Source: Halobacteriales archaeon QH_8_64_26 (GTDB lineage: Archaea > Halobacteriota > Halobacteria > Halobacteriales > Halococcaceae). From it: a stretch of DNA of 33,578 nt. The notes under the pieces were generated by a model. It searched no databases. It was not told where the DNA came from and was given only the letters and a program-made list of their open reading frames with translations. The DNA is taken from the NCBI GenBank assembly GCA_003021725.1, contig PXRA01000081.1, positions 1-33,578 of the forward strand, in the 5' to 3' direction. The stretch's first letter is position 1. Each line of letters begins with the position of its first letter. The position numbers were made by a program, and so were the translations under genes. Below, in pieces: positions 8,118 through 16,337 of the stretch.

Positions 8118-8705
8118 TCACTCGCCGGGTTGCTCGTAGTCGCCACCGTAGCGGATGAAGAAGTACGCCAGCCCGAGCGTCGACATCATCGCCGCCGTCG
8201 CGGCGACGCCGATGGCTTTCGCGCTACTGGGCAGGATCGTCGAAGAACCCCCACCGCCGCCGGACCCGACCGTCACCGACCCGACCATCCCGGCTCCCGC
8301 ATGGGGTTCACAGACGTACTCGAAGGACGCCGCCTCCTCGAAGGTGTGTGAATAAGTCGTTCCGGGGCCCGCGATCTCCTCGTAGCCCCACTCGCCTTCC
8401 TCGGGGACGACGTTGTGTCCACCGGACTCCCAAACCCACTCGACGGTCCCGCCCGGTTCGATCTCGACCTCCTCGGGCTCAAAGACGAGCTGCCCGCCGG
8501 GCCCGACTGCCACGGTCGTGGTCGCGCCACCGCCGCCCCCGCCGCCGCTTCCGTTGCCACCGGCGCTCATGTTTCCACCGCTTTCGTTGCCTCCGCCTTC
8601 CTGTGCGGCGGCAGTGCCGGTCGCGCCCGCAGCGGTCGCCGTGCCGGCGGCCGTTCGGAGGAACTTTCGCCGGCTTACCCCGCCGTCGTCCTTGCCCTCG
8701 CTCAT
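8118..8705 (-). CDS. Halocyanin-like blue copper protein, Tat-exported
   Basis: A 195-residue secreted electron carrier. A twin-arginine signal (SRRKFLRTAAG, residues 11-21) is followed by a Gly/Asn/Ser-rich linker (about 36-60) and a plastocyanin-type cupredoxin domain (about 61-150). The copper ligands are recognisable as His97 (GGHNVV), Cys132, His135 and Met140 (VCEPHAGAGM). A Gly/Ser spacer leads to a C-terminal transmembrane anchor (about 165-185) ending in a short charged tail, which would keep the domain on the outer face of the membrane. Its usual job is to shuttle electrons in the respiratory chain. The ATG at 8705 is chosen because the Tat motif follows at normal distance. The longer frame to 8789 adds unrelated residues. 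Confidence 0.93.
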   Translation of the reverse strand: MSEGKDDGGVSRRKFLRTAAGTATAAGATGTAAAQEGGGNESGGNMSAGGNGSGGGGGGGATTTVAVGPGGQLVFEPEEVEIEPGGTVEWVWESGGHNVVPEEGEWGYEEIAGPGTTYSHTFEEAASFEYVCEPHAGAGMVGSVTVGSGGGGGSSTILPSSAKAIGVAATAAMMSTLGLAYFFIRYGGDYEQPGE

Positions 8706-8795
8706 GGCTAACCATCGAGTCCGGCCGATACTGAATCCTTCGAACGCCTCTTCGAACCGGCGGCTTTCATACCTTGGCGGCGAATACACGGCCTG

Positions 8796-9746
8796 ATGAA
8801 CGTCGTCGTCTTCGGTGCGGGCAGTCTCGGAAGCCTAATGGGTGGGTTGCTTGCCCGAGCCCACGACGTCACGCTCGTCGGCCGCGATCCCCATATGGAG
8901 GCGGTACGCCGATCCGGGCTCGAACTCACCGGTGAGATCGAGCTCGTGACCGATCCCGACGCCCGGACCGACGCCCCGTCGGCGGCCGACCTCGCGGTCG
9001 TCACGACCAAAGCTTTCGATACCGAGAGCGCAGCTCGGGCGCTATCCGGTCGGGCCGATCGCGTGCTCTCCTTGCAAAACGGGCTGGGCAACGAAGAGGT
9101 CCTCCGAACCGAACTCGATCGGGTGCTCGCCGGTACCTGCACCTATGGCGCGCTGTACCGTGAACCCGGCGTCGTCGAATGTACCGGCCGCGGCGAGGTC
9201 GTCCTCGGAGCGCTTCCGGAGACGAAGTCGGAACGAAGCGACCGCGACGACCGCGAGGGCTGCACTGATCGCGCCGATCGCGTCGACTGCGCTGACCGTG
9301 CTGCTGCCGGCCGGATGGGGGCGGCCTTCCGCGAGGCCGGCATCGAGACGACGATCGCCGGCGATATGATCGAACGACTGTGGGAGAAACTCGCGGTCAA
9401 CGCCGCGATCAATCCCGTAACGGCGCTTACGGGAACCCCTAATGGCGCGCTCCGCACCGATGAGGCCAACCGCCTCGCGACCGGCGCTGCCCGCGAGACC
9501 GCCCGCGTCGCACGGGAAGAGGGAATCGACCTGGCCGAGGGCCGGGCGCTCGCGGCGCTCGAAGAGGTGCTCGGAACGACCGCCGCGAACGACTCCTCGA
9601 TGCTACAGGACCGACGGCAGGGCCGGCGCACCGAGATCGACGCCATCTCGGGTTATGTCGCCGATCGGGCAAGCGAACCGGTGCCGATCACCGAGACGCT
9701 TCGCGATCTCGTCCGTGCCTGGGAGCGATCGCAGGGCGTGCGCTGA
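8796..9746 (+). CDS. panE: 2-dehydropantoate 2-reductase (ketopantoate reductase)
   Basis: A 316-residue enzyme that reduces ketopantoate to pantoate with NAD(P)H, for coenzyme A synthesis. The N-terminal Rossmann motif VFGAGSLGSLMGG lies at residues 5-17, VTTKAFDT and LSQNGLGN-like LQNGLGNEE at the cofactor site, and the catalytic block LWEKLAVNAAINPVTALTG (about 196-214) holds the family lysine. The C-terminal helical domain ends near residue 310. An unusual Asp/Arg-rich stretch at about 142-172 (DRDDREGCTDRADRVDCADR) lengthens the loop between the two domains. The start is close to the halocyanin start (divergent, 90 bp), with TTTCATA about 27 nt upstream. Confidence 0.9.
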   Translation: MNVVVFGAGSLGSLMGGLLARAHDVTLVGRDPHMEAVRRSGLELTGEIELVTDPDARTDAPSAADLAVVTTKAFDTESAARALSGRADRVLSLQNGLGNEEVLRTELDRVLAGTCTYGALYREPGVVECTGRGEVVLGALPETKSERSDRDDREGCTDRADRVDCADRAAAGRMGAAFREAGIETTIAGDMIERLWEKLAVNAAINPVTALTGTPNGALRTDEANRLATGAARETARVAREEGIDLAEGRALAALEEVLGTTAANDSSMLQDRRQGRRTEIDAISGYVADRASEPVPITETLRDLVRAWERSQGVR

Positions 9747-9820
9747 GTCCTGTCGAAGCTCCGATCGGTTCGGGAAGAGAACGGGATCAAGGAGAAGTGG
9801 GTCGGACGGTCGGTATCCGG

Positions 9821-11359
9821 CTACTCGATGTAACCGAGGTCTTCGAGCCGGCGTTTCGCGTCCTCGCCCATATCGTCGAGAACGTCCTCATTGCTCACTT
9901 CCTCCCACGAGCCACCGACGCGGGCCTCGAAATCCCGAAGAGCGCCTTCGATCGCCGCGATCTCGCCGTCCGCGTCGTCCGCGTCGCCGCCGTCGTCCGC
10001 GTCGCTACCGTTCGCGGCGCTGCCCTCGCCTAACAGGTTCTCGGTCTCACCGGGATCGGCATCGAGCCGGTAGGCCTCGTCGGCGATGCGCTCGTTCCGG
10101 ATGTACTTCCCGGCGGGACGGCGGGCCGCCCGCATCCGCGAGTAAAACCGCGAGTTCCGGTCGAGATCGACGCCGGCGGCGTCGGCTTTGCTCTCTAACT
10201 GATTCAGTTCGACGACGGGTCGGTAGTACTCGACGAAGGCGTCCGCGCCGCCCTCGAACTCCCGGTAGCTACCCGAGAGCAGCGATCGGTCCCGATCGAG
10301 CGGGGTTCCACCGGCGGTGGCCTCGACGCCAGTGTGATCGAGTATCGTGTGATAGAGATCGAGGAGTTCGACCTGGGTCTCGGTATCGACGCCGGACTCT
10401 ACGTCGGGGTGTTTGACCAACAGCGGGACGTTCACTAAGGGATCGTAGATCGAGAACTCGTGGCCATAGAGGTCGTGTTCGCCGTGTAGTTCGCCGTGAT
10501 CCGAACAGACGACGACCAAGGTGTCCTCCCACTCGTCGTTCGCGCGTAGCCACTCGAACAGTCTCGTGATCTCGCTATCGACGTGGCGGATCTCGGCGTC
10601 GTACAGCCCTCTGATCGCCTCCCATCCTTTCGCACCGATGTTCCGCGCCCCGCAGTTGTACTCCTTGGAGTTCTGACACACCGAACTGGAATCGACGCCG
10701 GGGGCGAACGCCTTCCTGTGTTCTTCGGGCGGATGGTAGGGCAGGTGGGCGTCCATCAGGTTGACGAACGCGAAGTACGGCTCCTCGGAGCCCTCGACGA
10801 ACTCGATGGTCCGGTCGATCACCGCCGGGGTCTTCGAGTCCGCGCCCGCGCCCCCGGCGAGGTACTCGTGGACACGATTGCCCAGGCTCACTAATCGATC
10901 GGCCAACGAGCGGAGCGTCTCGTTGTCGTTCATCGTCTTCCAGGCCCGGGCGAGCGGTCCGGAGAGCACGTCGCCGGGCATCACCTCGAAGAAGTTGTCC
11001 TGGTGGGTGAAGCCGTCGGTCAACCGAGTATAAGGGGTAATCCAGGCGTTCGAGGAGTAACAGCCAGTGGCGTAGCCGGCCCGGGAGAGCGAGTCGGCGA
11101 GGGTTCTCGCGCCCTCGAGGTAAGGGTTTTCCTGGGTCGCGCCGTGCTGGCTCGGGTATAGTCCCGTGAACATCGAGGCGTGTACCGGCAGCGTCCAGGG
11201 CGCCGGGGCGACGGCTTCCTCATAGCGGCGTGCCTCCTCGGCGAAGGCTTCGAGACCGGGCGTCGTCGGGCGATCGTACCCGTACGCCGACAGCCGGTCC
11301 TTCCGAACCGTGTCCATGACGACGAACACGACGTTTCGCCCCTGCGCGTGACGATCCAT
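9821..11359 (-). CDS. Sulfatase-fold (alkaline phosphatase superfamily) hydrolase with Thr nucleophile
   Basis: A 512-residue enzyme of the sulfatase/alkaline phosphatase superfamily. The N-terminal metal motif VVMDTVRKDRLSAYGY (about 13-28) carries Asp16, PWTLPVHASMFTGLYPSQHG lies at about 54-73, and a later metal motif reads CSDHGELHGEH. Classical sulfatases have Cys or Ser here, converted to formylglycine, within C/S-x-P-x-R. This protein has Thr56-L-P-V-H, so formylglycine cannot form. A Thr nucleophile, as in phosphodiesterases and phosphotransferases of the same fold, is more likely. No signal peptide is seen, so it is probably cytoplasmic. The C-terminus has an Asp-rich, low-complexity stretch (about 455-475). 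It is divergent from the beta-helix gene with 160 bp between. Confidence 0.88.
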   Translation of the reverse strand: MDRHAQGRNVVFVVMDTVRKDRLSAYGYDRPTTPGLEAFAEEARRYEEAVAPAPWTLPVHASMFTGLYPSQHGATQENPYLEGARTLADSLSRAGYATGCYSSNAWITPYTRLTDGFTHQDNFFEVMPGDVLSGPLARAWKTMNDNETLRSLADRLVSLGNRVHEYLAGGAGADSKTPAVIDRTIEFVEGSEEPYFAFVNLMDAHLPYHPPEEHRKAFAPGVDSSSVCQNSKEYNCGARNIGAKGWEAIRGLYDAEIRHVDSEITRLFEWLRANDEWEDTLVVVCSDHGELHGEHDLYGHEFSIYDPLVNVPLLVKHPDVESGVDTETQVELLDLYHTILDHTGVEATAGGTPLDRDRSLLSGSYREFEGGADAFVEYYRPVVELNQLESKADAAGVDLDRNSRFYSRMRAARRPAGKYIRNERIADEAYRLDADPGETENLLGEGSAANGSDADDGGDADDADGEIAAIEGALRDFEARVGGSWEEVSNEDVLDDMGEDAKRRLEDLGYIE

Positions 11360-11380
11360 ACTCGACGCTCGCCATCGATG

Positions 11381-11390
11381 GGAATAAAGA
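11381..11390 (-). promoter_or_regulatory. TATA-like box for the sulfatase-fold gene
   Basis: On the minus strand the box reads TCTTTATTCC, centred about 26 nt upstream of the ATG at 11359. This spacing fits a leaderless transcript and supports that start over the longer frame to 11422. Confidence 0.45.
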
Positions 11391-11489
11391 CCCCGATCAG
11401 TGTCCCGACCGCTGCTCAGCACTGCTCGATCGACCCTTCGTTTCCCGTCGTTCCTCCCGTGTTTCCCTCGCCGAGCGCTGGACGAACAA

Positions 11490-11497
11490 GTATAAAC
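11490..11497 (+). promoter_or_regulatory. TATA-like box for the beta-helix gene
   Basis: The sequence GTATAAAC is centred about 26 nt before the ATG at 11520. A GGAGG at 11513-11517 lies only 2 nt from the ATG, too close for a good Shine-Dalgarno site, so leaderless initiation is more plausible. Confidence 0.5.
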
Positions 11498-11519
11498 GAT
11501 CGCTTACCTACCGGAGGAT

Positions 11520-12449
11520 ATGATCGGCGAGGAACGATCCCGCCTCGCGATCGGGTTCGCCCTGGTCCTCTCGGTCGCCCTCGCCGCGAGCGTCGTCTCG
11601 GGCGTCGGGATCTCGGGTCTGCTCGCCGGAAGCCCGGTCGGGGGTCTCGGTGCCGATGGCGGCTCCGGTGGCGCGGCCGAACCGGACGCCGCCGGTATCG
11701 GCGGCGGCCTGAGCTCTACGGGCGGGGCCGGCGCGACGCCGGTCGCTGGCTGTGTGACGATCAACGAACCCGGGAGGTACGTCCTGACGCGAAACCTTAC
11801 CGATAACCAGGGGACGCGCACCTCACAGAACTGCCTCTGGATCAATGCGAGCGACGTCGTCCTCGACGGGGCGGGCCACCGGATCGACGGTATCGGCGTC
11901 ACCGATTCGGTCGGGGTCTACGTCGGCTCCCCGACTCCTATCGAGAACGTGACGGTCAGGAATCTCACCGTCTCGGACTGGCACAAAGGCGTCTGGCATC
12001 GCGGCGTCCGGGATAGCACCCTCCGTGACCTCACCGCCGACGACAACGCCATCGGCCTCGGAATCGAGAACGCGACCGGCACACGGGTGATCAACAACGC
12101 GGCAAGCGAGAACCTGATCGGGGTTCGCGTGACGCGATCGACGCTCGCCGCCCTGTCGGGCAACACCGTCGAAGACAACTACGGGACCGGGATCTACGCC
12201 GAGCTGACGGCCGTCGATCTCCTCGGCCAGCAAGTCACGGTCGGCCCGCCGCTCGACACCGACGGCGACGGAGGGTACGAGGACGTAACCGGCGACCGGG
12301 AGGTCGGCTTCTACGACGCGATCGCGCTGTTCGGCGTCGTGAGCGCGGATCTAACTGGTGTCGGCGATCTCCACGCGGATCAGCGCGAGATGCTAGATCT
12401 CGACGGCGACAGTGATCTGGACTACGGCGACGTCTGGATGCTCCTGTGA
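11520..12449 (+). CDS. Secreted right-handed beta-helix (NosD-like) protein with dockerin-like C-terminus
   Basis: A 309-residue exported protein. A hydrophobic signal segment (about 9-35) is followed by a Gly/Ala/Ser-rich linker (about 36-78). A short NosD-type beta-helix region (about 80-235) then runs from VTINEPGRYVLTRNL through SDVVLDGAGHRIDGIG and repeated turns such as TVRNLTVSDW and TRVINNAASENLIG. The last 65 residues carry two Asp-rich calcium-type loops (DTDGDGGYEDVTGD...DAIALF and DLDGDSDLDYGDVWML), the pattern of dockerin-like EF-hand modules seen in haloarchaeal surface proteins. It may bind or act on surface polysaccharide and attach through the dockerin-like part. No cohesin-like partner is visible here. 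Substrate and activity are unknown. Confidence 0.8.
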   Translation: MIGEERSRLAIGFALVLSVALAASVVSGVGISGLLAGSPVGGLGADGGSGGAAEPDAAGIGGGLSSTGGAGATPVAGCVTINEPGRYVLTRNLTDNQGTRTSQNCLWINASDVVLDGAGHRIDGIGVTDSVGVYVGSPTPIENVTVRNLTVSDWHKGVWHRGVRDSTLRDLTADDNAIGLGIENATGTRVINNAASENLIGVRVTRSTLAALSGNTVEDNYGTGIYAELTAVDLLGQQVTVGPPLDTDGDGGYEDVTGDREVGFYDAIALFGVVSADLTGVGDLHADQREMLDLDGDSDLDYGDVWMLL

Positions 12450-12520
12450 GATGGCGGGGTAGCAACGGCTCGATGAAGGCGAGACAAGGACGCGAACGCC
12501 GGCTACCGAGCTATCGACCG

Positions 12521-13651
12521 TTACTGACCGTCGTTGCGGGTGTTGGCAGCGGCGGCCCACTCGGGCCACTCCTTTCGTTCCCGGCCCTCGAAGGTTCGGT
12601 CGCCGGACATCGCCTTCAACGCCCGGGCGTCGCCCAGATCCCAGACCGCGCCGTCCTCGTGGAAGACTCCCGACAGAACCCCTTTCCGCCGCTGGACGAG
12701 CACGTAGGCGGGTTTCACCATTAGCGACCAGAAGAAGTTGCCGGTACCCGCCTTCCGGATCGCGGGCGCGAGCGTCTCGTAGTCCGGCTGCCACTCCGCG
12801 CCCGAAATCGGTGCGGCAAAGCCACTGCCCGAGCGGGTGCGCTGCCACTCGGTGAGCCAGGCCGGTTTTCCGGTCGTCTTCGAGACGTCCTCGGCTTCGT
12901 CGAGTAGCCGGCGGTAGATTCCCGCGTTGTTAGGGAAGTTGTAGTGGAACTGGTGGAGCTGTGAGCCCCAGTCGGCGTAATCGGCGTCGTTCGCGAGGCT
13001 CGTCGACCCGACGGTCAGGGGGACCGCCCCGGCCTCGCGTTGCATCGCTTCGAACATCCCGCGGGCGAAGGCCTTCTGGGCGGGACGCCACCCCGGCTCG
13101 TTCATCACCTCGATCGCCAACAGCCGGTCGTCGCTCCGGTAGCGATCCATGAACCAGCGGACGAATCCCTTCGGTTCGTCCCACTGCTCGGGGTTCCGCG
13201 CTATAGTGAGCGAAGGCGAGCGGATCGCTCGTGCGGTTCTGGGATCCCGATTCGCGAGTCGTTTGGGGGTCGCGTCGACGCCGACACCTTCGAAGAGGCC
13301 GAAAAGCACCTCGATCCCCCGTTGATCGGCCGCCGAGAGGAAGTGTGAAATCGCCGCCGCGTGTTCTTCGGGGGATTCCTGCCAGTGTTCGTAGCTGAGC
13401 CAGGTGCGAATCGCGTTGAGATTCAGCCGGGTCGCGTACTCCAGATCGCGCTCGATCACCGACCGATCGTAGCCGTGCCACATCTGGTAGGTGTTGTACG
13501 CCCGCGAGGGCAGATACAGCGCCCCCCTGACATCGACCGGCGGATCGTCCGGCGCATCGCTGATCGTATAGCCCGCGAGTCCCGTGAGGCCGGTAAGCCC
13601 TACGGCCCCGCCCGCCCGGAGGAGGTCCCGTCGCGCGTACCGAGCGGTCAT
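12521..13651 (-). CDS. Tat-exported GH5-like glycoside hydrolase
   Basis: A 376-residue protein with a twin-arginine signal (ARRDLLRAGG, residues 6-15) and a TIM-barrel glycosidase body of clan GH-A type. The acid/base glutamate sits in the classic NEP motif (IEVMNEPGW, Glu185), and a second glutamate after strand 7 (PAWLTEWQ, Glu268) fits the nucleophile. Also family-like are LNLNAIRTWLSYEHW (about 76-90) and QFHYNFP (about 234-240). This places it near GH5 cellulase/mannanase-like enzymes, but the exact family and substrate are not determined. It probably acts outside the cell on a glycan. It is convergent with the beta-helix gene, with 71 bp between the stops. Confidence 0.8.
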   Translation of the reverse strand: MTARYARRDLLRAGGAVGLTGLTGLAGYTISDAPDDPPVDVRGALYLPSRAYNTYQMWHGYDRSVIERDLEYATRLNLNAIRTWLSYEHWQESPEEHAAAISHFLSAADQRGIEVLFGLFEGVGVDATPKRLANRDPRTARAIRSPSLTIARNPEQWDEPKGFVRWFMDRYRSDDRLLAIEVMNEPGWRPAQKAFARGMFEAMQREAGAVPLTVGSTSLANDADYADWGSQLHQFHYNFPNNAGIYRRLLDEAEDVSKTTGKPAWLTEWQRTRSGSGFAAPISGAEWQPDYETLAPAIRKAGTGNFFWSLMVKPAYVLVQRRKGVLSGVFHEDGAVWDLGDARALKAMSGDRTFEGRERKEWPEWAAAANTRNDGQ

Positions 13652-13821
13652 CGCCCGGAACTATCGAGGCGACTCGCATAAGGATACTCCCTGCAGCCGA
13701 CACGAAAGCGAGCCCTGCCGTCCGTCGCGTTCGACCCTATCGGTCTTACCGCCCGGCTTCACGGCCTCACGATCCCCTCATTGAGCGCCATGCGGAGGGA
13801 AGTCGGTACGAGTCGAAAGGA

Positions 13822-13829
13822 TCTAATTA
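13822..13829 (+). promoter_or_regulatory. TATA-like box for the DedA gene
   Basis: TCTAATTA is centred about 26 nt before the ATG at 13852, as expected for a leaderless transcript. Confidence 0.4.
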
Positions 13830-13851
13830 GCTACCGGGGTATCGATCGGTA

Positions 13852-14376
13852 ATGCTCACGGCGGTCGCCCAGCTCTCGGAGATGCCCGCTTTCCTCCGCG
13901 ATCTGCTCACCTCCGAACTCGCCTACGTCGCGTTGCTGGGGATCTTCGTGCTCGAAGGGGCGATGTTGATGTATATCATGCCCAGCGAGGCCATCGTCCC
14001 CGGATCGGTACTGTTGATCGGCGGCACGCTCGCGGAAAACGTTGCGATAATCGCGGTCGCGGTGCTTGGCGCGACGACCGGACAGTACCTCCTATTCGTA
14101 CTCGCGAAACGCGGCGGCCGGGAGTACTTGCTCGGAAAGCGGTGGTTCCGGGTGAGCGAGGCGCGCCTCGATCGCTTCGATCGCTGGTTCGATCGCTGGG
14201 GACCACTCGTTGTTCCTGTGAGTAACTCCCTTCCGTTCACGCGGGGGATGCTCACCGTTCCGGCGGGCTTCGCAAGGATGGACGGTCGGAAGTTTATCGT
14301 CCTCTCGGCGCTCGGCACGTTCGTCTTCGAGACGCTACTGGCGGCGGCCGCGATCGGCCTGCTCGAAGCGCTCTGA
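13852..14376 (+). CDS. DedA/VTT-family membrane protein
   Basis: A 174-residue integral membrane protein of the DedA (SNARE-associated, VTT) family. The amphipathic re-entrant segment with acidic residues VLEGAMLMYIMPSEAIVPG (about 34-52) is present, as is the glycine-rich helix ALGATTGQYLLFVLAKRGGRE-type region (about 79-100). The family's second signature (NSLPFTRGMLTVPAGFARM, about 124-142) contains the conserved Arg and Pro. DedA proteins move lipids or lipid-linked carriers such as undecaprenyl phosphate across the membrane in bacteria. A polyprenol or dolichol-phosphate carrier would fit an archaeal setting, but that is inference. It stands alone on the plus strand, 69 bp before the arylsulfotransferase-like gene. 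Confidence 0.9.
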   Translation: MLTAVAQLSEMPAFLRDLLTSELAYVALLGIFVLEGAMLMYIMPSEAIVPGSVLLIGGTLAENVAIIAVAVLGATTGQYLLFVLAKRGGREYLLGKRWFRVSEARLDRFDRWFDRWGPLVVPVSNSLPFTRGMLTVPAGFARMDGRKFIVLSALGTFVFETLLAAAAIGLLEAL

Positions 14377-14445
14377 TCGGGTTCGTGCTGTCGAGTCGCT
14401 TCATCGGGTGGAAACGCTTAGGAGCGGGGCCCCCTCCGAGGGAGT

Positions 14446-15759
14446 ATGGGTCGCTGGACGGCACGGACGTATCTCGCCGCGCTCTGTCTACTCCTCGCGC
14501 TCTCGCTCGGCACTCAGGCCGCTCTCGGTGTGGCTGGCGGTATCGGTGGCATCGGTGAAGTCGGCGGCGCGGTGTCGGCCGGCGAGGGCGCGTCGAACGC
14601 CACGAAGGAGTCCCCGACGCCCGGGAACACGCTCATCAGTGCTCAGAGTTATCGGAACAACGGCAAATTGATTGAGGTCACGCCCGCAGGCGAGGTAGTC
14701 TGGGAGTACGTTCCCGAGAACTCACGGGTCTTCGACGCCGAAGTACTCCCGAACGGCAACGTCCAGGTCGCGGTCGCGACCCGGCTTCCGGCGGCGGAGT
14801 GCCCCGATCGTACCCTCGAAACCAGGCCGAAGAGCTGTGTCTACAACCGGGTTCAGGAACTCGACTACGGCTCGAAGGAGGTCCTTTGGGAGTACAGCTG
14901 GTACGACGCCTACATCACCCACCACGAGGTCCACGACGCCGATCGCCTCCCAAATGGCAACACCGCTATCATCGACATGGGCAACGACTGCGCGTTCGTC
15001 GTCGATCGTGAGGGCGAGCTTGTCTGGGAGTGGAAGGCCGATACGTACCTCGCGCCCGGTAGCGAGTTCTACGAGACGTACGGCGGCGACCCCAATCCGG
15101 GTGGGGAGGCCGACTGGACGCACATGAATGACATCGACCGCCTTCCCAGCGGGAATTTCCAGCTCTCGGTCCGCAACTTCGATGGCATGATCGAGGTCGA
15201 CCGCGAGTCGAAAGAGGTAGTCGAGGTCTATGGCCGGCCCGGCAACCACAGTTTGCTCTACGAACAGCACAACCCCGATCGGCTCGCGGACAACGAGACG
15301 ATACTGGTCGCCGACTCGGAGAACCAGCGGATCCTCGAGGTCGATGCCGAGGGCACTATCGGCTGGAAGTTCGGCGGCAAAGCGGTTCTCACCTGGCCCC
15401 GGAACGCCGATCGTCTCCCTGACGGCGATACCCTAGTTACGGATTCGGTCGACGATCGGGTGATCGAGGTTGCGCCCAATGGCACGATCGTCTGGGAGTA
15501 TCAGGGTGTTGCGCTTCCCTACAGCGCCGATCGGGTGGGCGTGCCCGAGGAAAGTGGCGGGCCCGTCGTCGGCGACACGGCCGAGAGTCGTTTCGAGGAC
15601 GCCCCGATCGTCGGCACCGTGACCGAATACGCCTCCTTCGCGAAGTTCGTTCTACCGACCTGGGTCGGGACGCCCGAACTGCTGAACGCGATCGTCCTGC
15701 TCGCCTGTGGAGCGTGGCTGCTGTTCGCGACGGTTCGCGAGCGATATCGTTCGGCCTGA
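14446..15759 (+). CDS. Arylsulfotransferase-like beta-propeller, membrane-anchored
   Basis: A 437-residue exported protein with an N-terminal hydrophobic signal or anchor (about 8-32), a propeller-like body of repeated units (about 60-390) and a C-terminal transmembrane segment (about 410-428) ending in RERYRSA. Repeats follow the pattern 'G-hydrophobic-V-W-E-Y' then 'H-x-x-D-R-L-P-x-G-N': His163 (VHDADRLPNGN), His226 (THMNDIDRLPSGN) and His275 (QHNPDRLADNE). The last unit (RNADRLPDGD) has Arg at the equivalent place. This matches the arylsulfotransferase (ASST-type) family, in which propeller histidines and an arginine form the active site and transfer sulfate without PAPS. The acceptor is unknown. 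A sulfated surface glycan is a plausible target. It could also be a non-catalytic propeller. Confidence 0.72.
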   Translation: MGRWTARTYLAALCLLLALSLGTQAALGVAGGIGGIGEVGGAVSAGEGASNATKESPTPGNTLISAQSYRNNGKLIEVTPAGEVVWEYVPENSRVFDAEVLPNGNVQVAVATRLPAAECPDRTLETRPKSCVYNRVQELDYGSKEVLWEYSWYDAYITHHEVHDADRLPNGNTAIIDMGNDCAFVVDREGELVWEWKADTYLAPGSEFYETYGGDPNPGGEADWTHMNDIDRLPSGNFQLSVRNFDGMIEVDRESKEVVEVYGRPGNHSLLYEQHNPDRLADNETILVADSENQRILEVDAEGTIGWKFGGKAVLTWPRNADRLPDGDTLVTDSVDDRVIEVAPNGTIVWEYQGVALPYSADRVGVPEESGGPVVGDTAESRFEDAPIVGTVTEYASFAKFVLPTWVGTPELLNAIVLLACGAWLLFATVRERYRSA

Positions 15760-15907
15760 GGGTCGGTCGATGCCATCGCGGCAGCCACCGGCTGCTGTCC
15801 CTTCCCTCCTGCCGGCGTATGTCGCCCACTGACCGATAGCAATGACAGGCAGGGTGCTCAGGGGATGGCGTCGAAAGAAAACGTGATCGAACGACGTGGT
15901 CTTCGGT

Positions 15908-16273
15908 CTAGAAGGGAGCCTGGGGGCCTTCGTCGTCCTCGGTTGTCTCGCCGGGGAAGGAGGGTTCCATCCCGCCCATGCCGCCTTCGCCACCCATGCC
16001 GCCACCCTCCATACCGGTGTCGGCGTTGACCTGGTTGATCTCGGGGATCTCCTGGGTCATGCGGGCCTTGATCGCCTGGATCGTCATCGGTGAGATACCA
16101 CAGCCCGAACACGCGCCGCCGAGTTGCACACTGACTTCCCCCGACTCGGCGTCGAGGTGGGTGATCGAGGAACTCCCGCCGTGCATCTGGATCTGGGGGA
16201 AGTTACGGCGCAGGAAGTTCGACACTTCTTCGCGCAGTTCGTCCTCGCCGCGTCGAGCCTCCGTTTCACTCAT
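15908..16273 (-). CDS. NifU C-terminal domain (NfuA-like) Fe-S scaffold protein
   Basis: A 121-residue protein with the NifU-type scaffold domain at about residues 8-90. The signature VQLGGACSGCGISPMTI (about 49-65) contains Cys55 and Cys58. Two such proteins form a dimer that holds one [4Fe-4S] cluster through the CxxC pairs and hands it to apo-proteins. It lacks the A-type domain of bacterial NfuA. The last 38 residues are unusual: a Gly/Met-rich stretch (MEGGGMGGEGGMGGME) followed by an acidic end (ETTEDDEGPQAPF). The ATG at 16273 is favoured over the longer frame (to 16405) because homology starts there. It is convergent with the propeller gene and lies downstream of the DUF5783-like gene, same strand, with 64 bp between. 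Confidence 0.9.
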   Translation of the reverse strand: MSETEARRGEDELREEVSNFLRRNFPQIQMHGGSSSITHLDAESGEVSVQLGGACSGCGISPMTIQAIKARMTQEIPEINQVNADTGMEGGGMGGEGGMGGMEPSFPGETTEDDEGPQAPF

Positions 16274-16337
16274 ATTCGAAGGGAAGGACTGGTCCGTCTT
16301 AGCCTTGGTGGTGGGACCCGCCCCAATCCCGTCCTCG

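Noticed and set aside
9442-10416. Long plus-strand open frame across the panE end and the sulfatase-fold gene
   Set aside because: Arg/Ser/Pro-rich composition, antisense to two well-supported genes, and typical of shadow frames in high-GC DNA.
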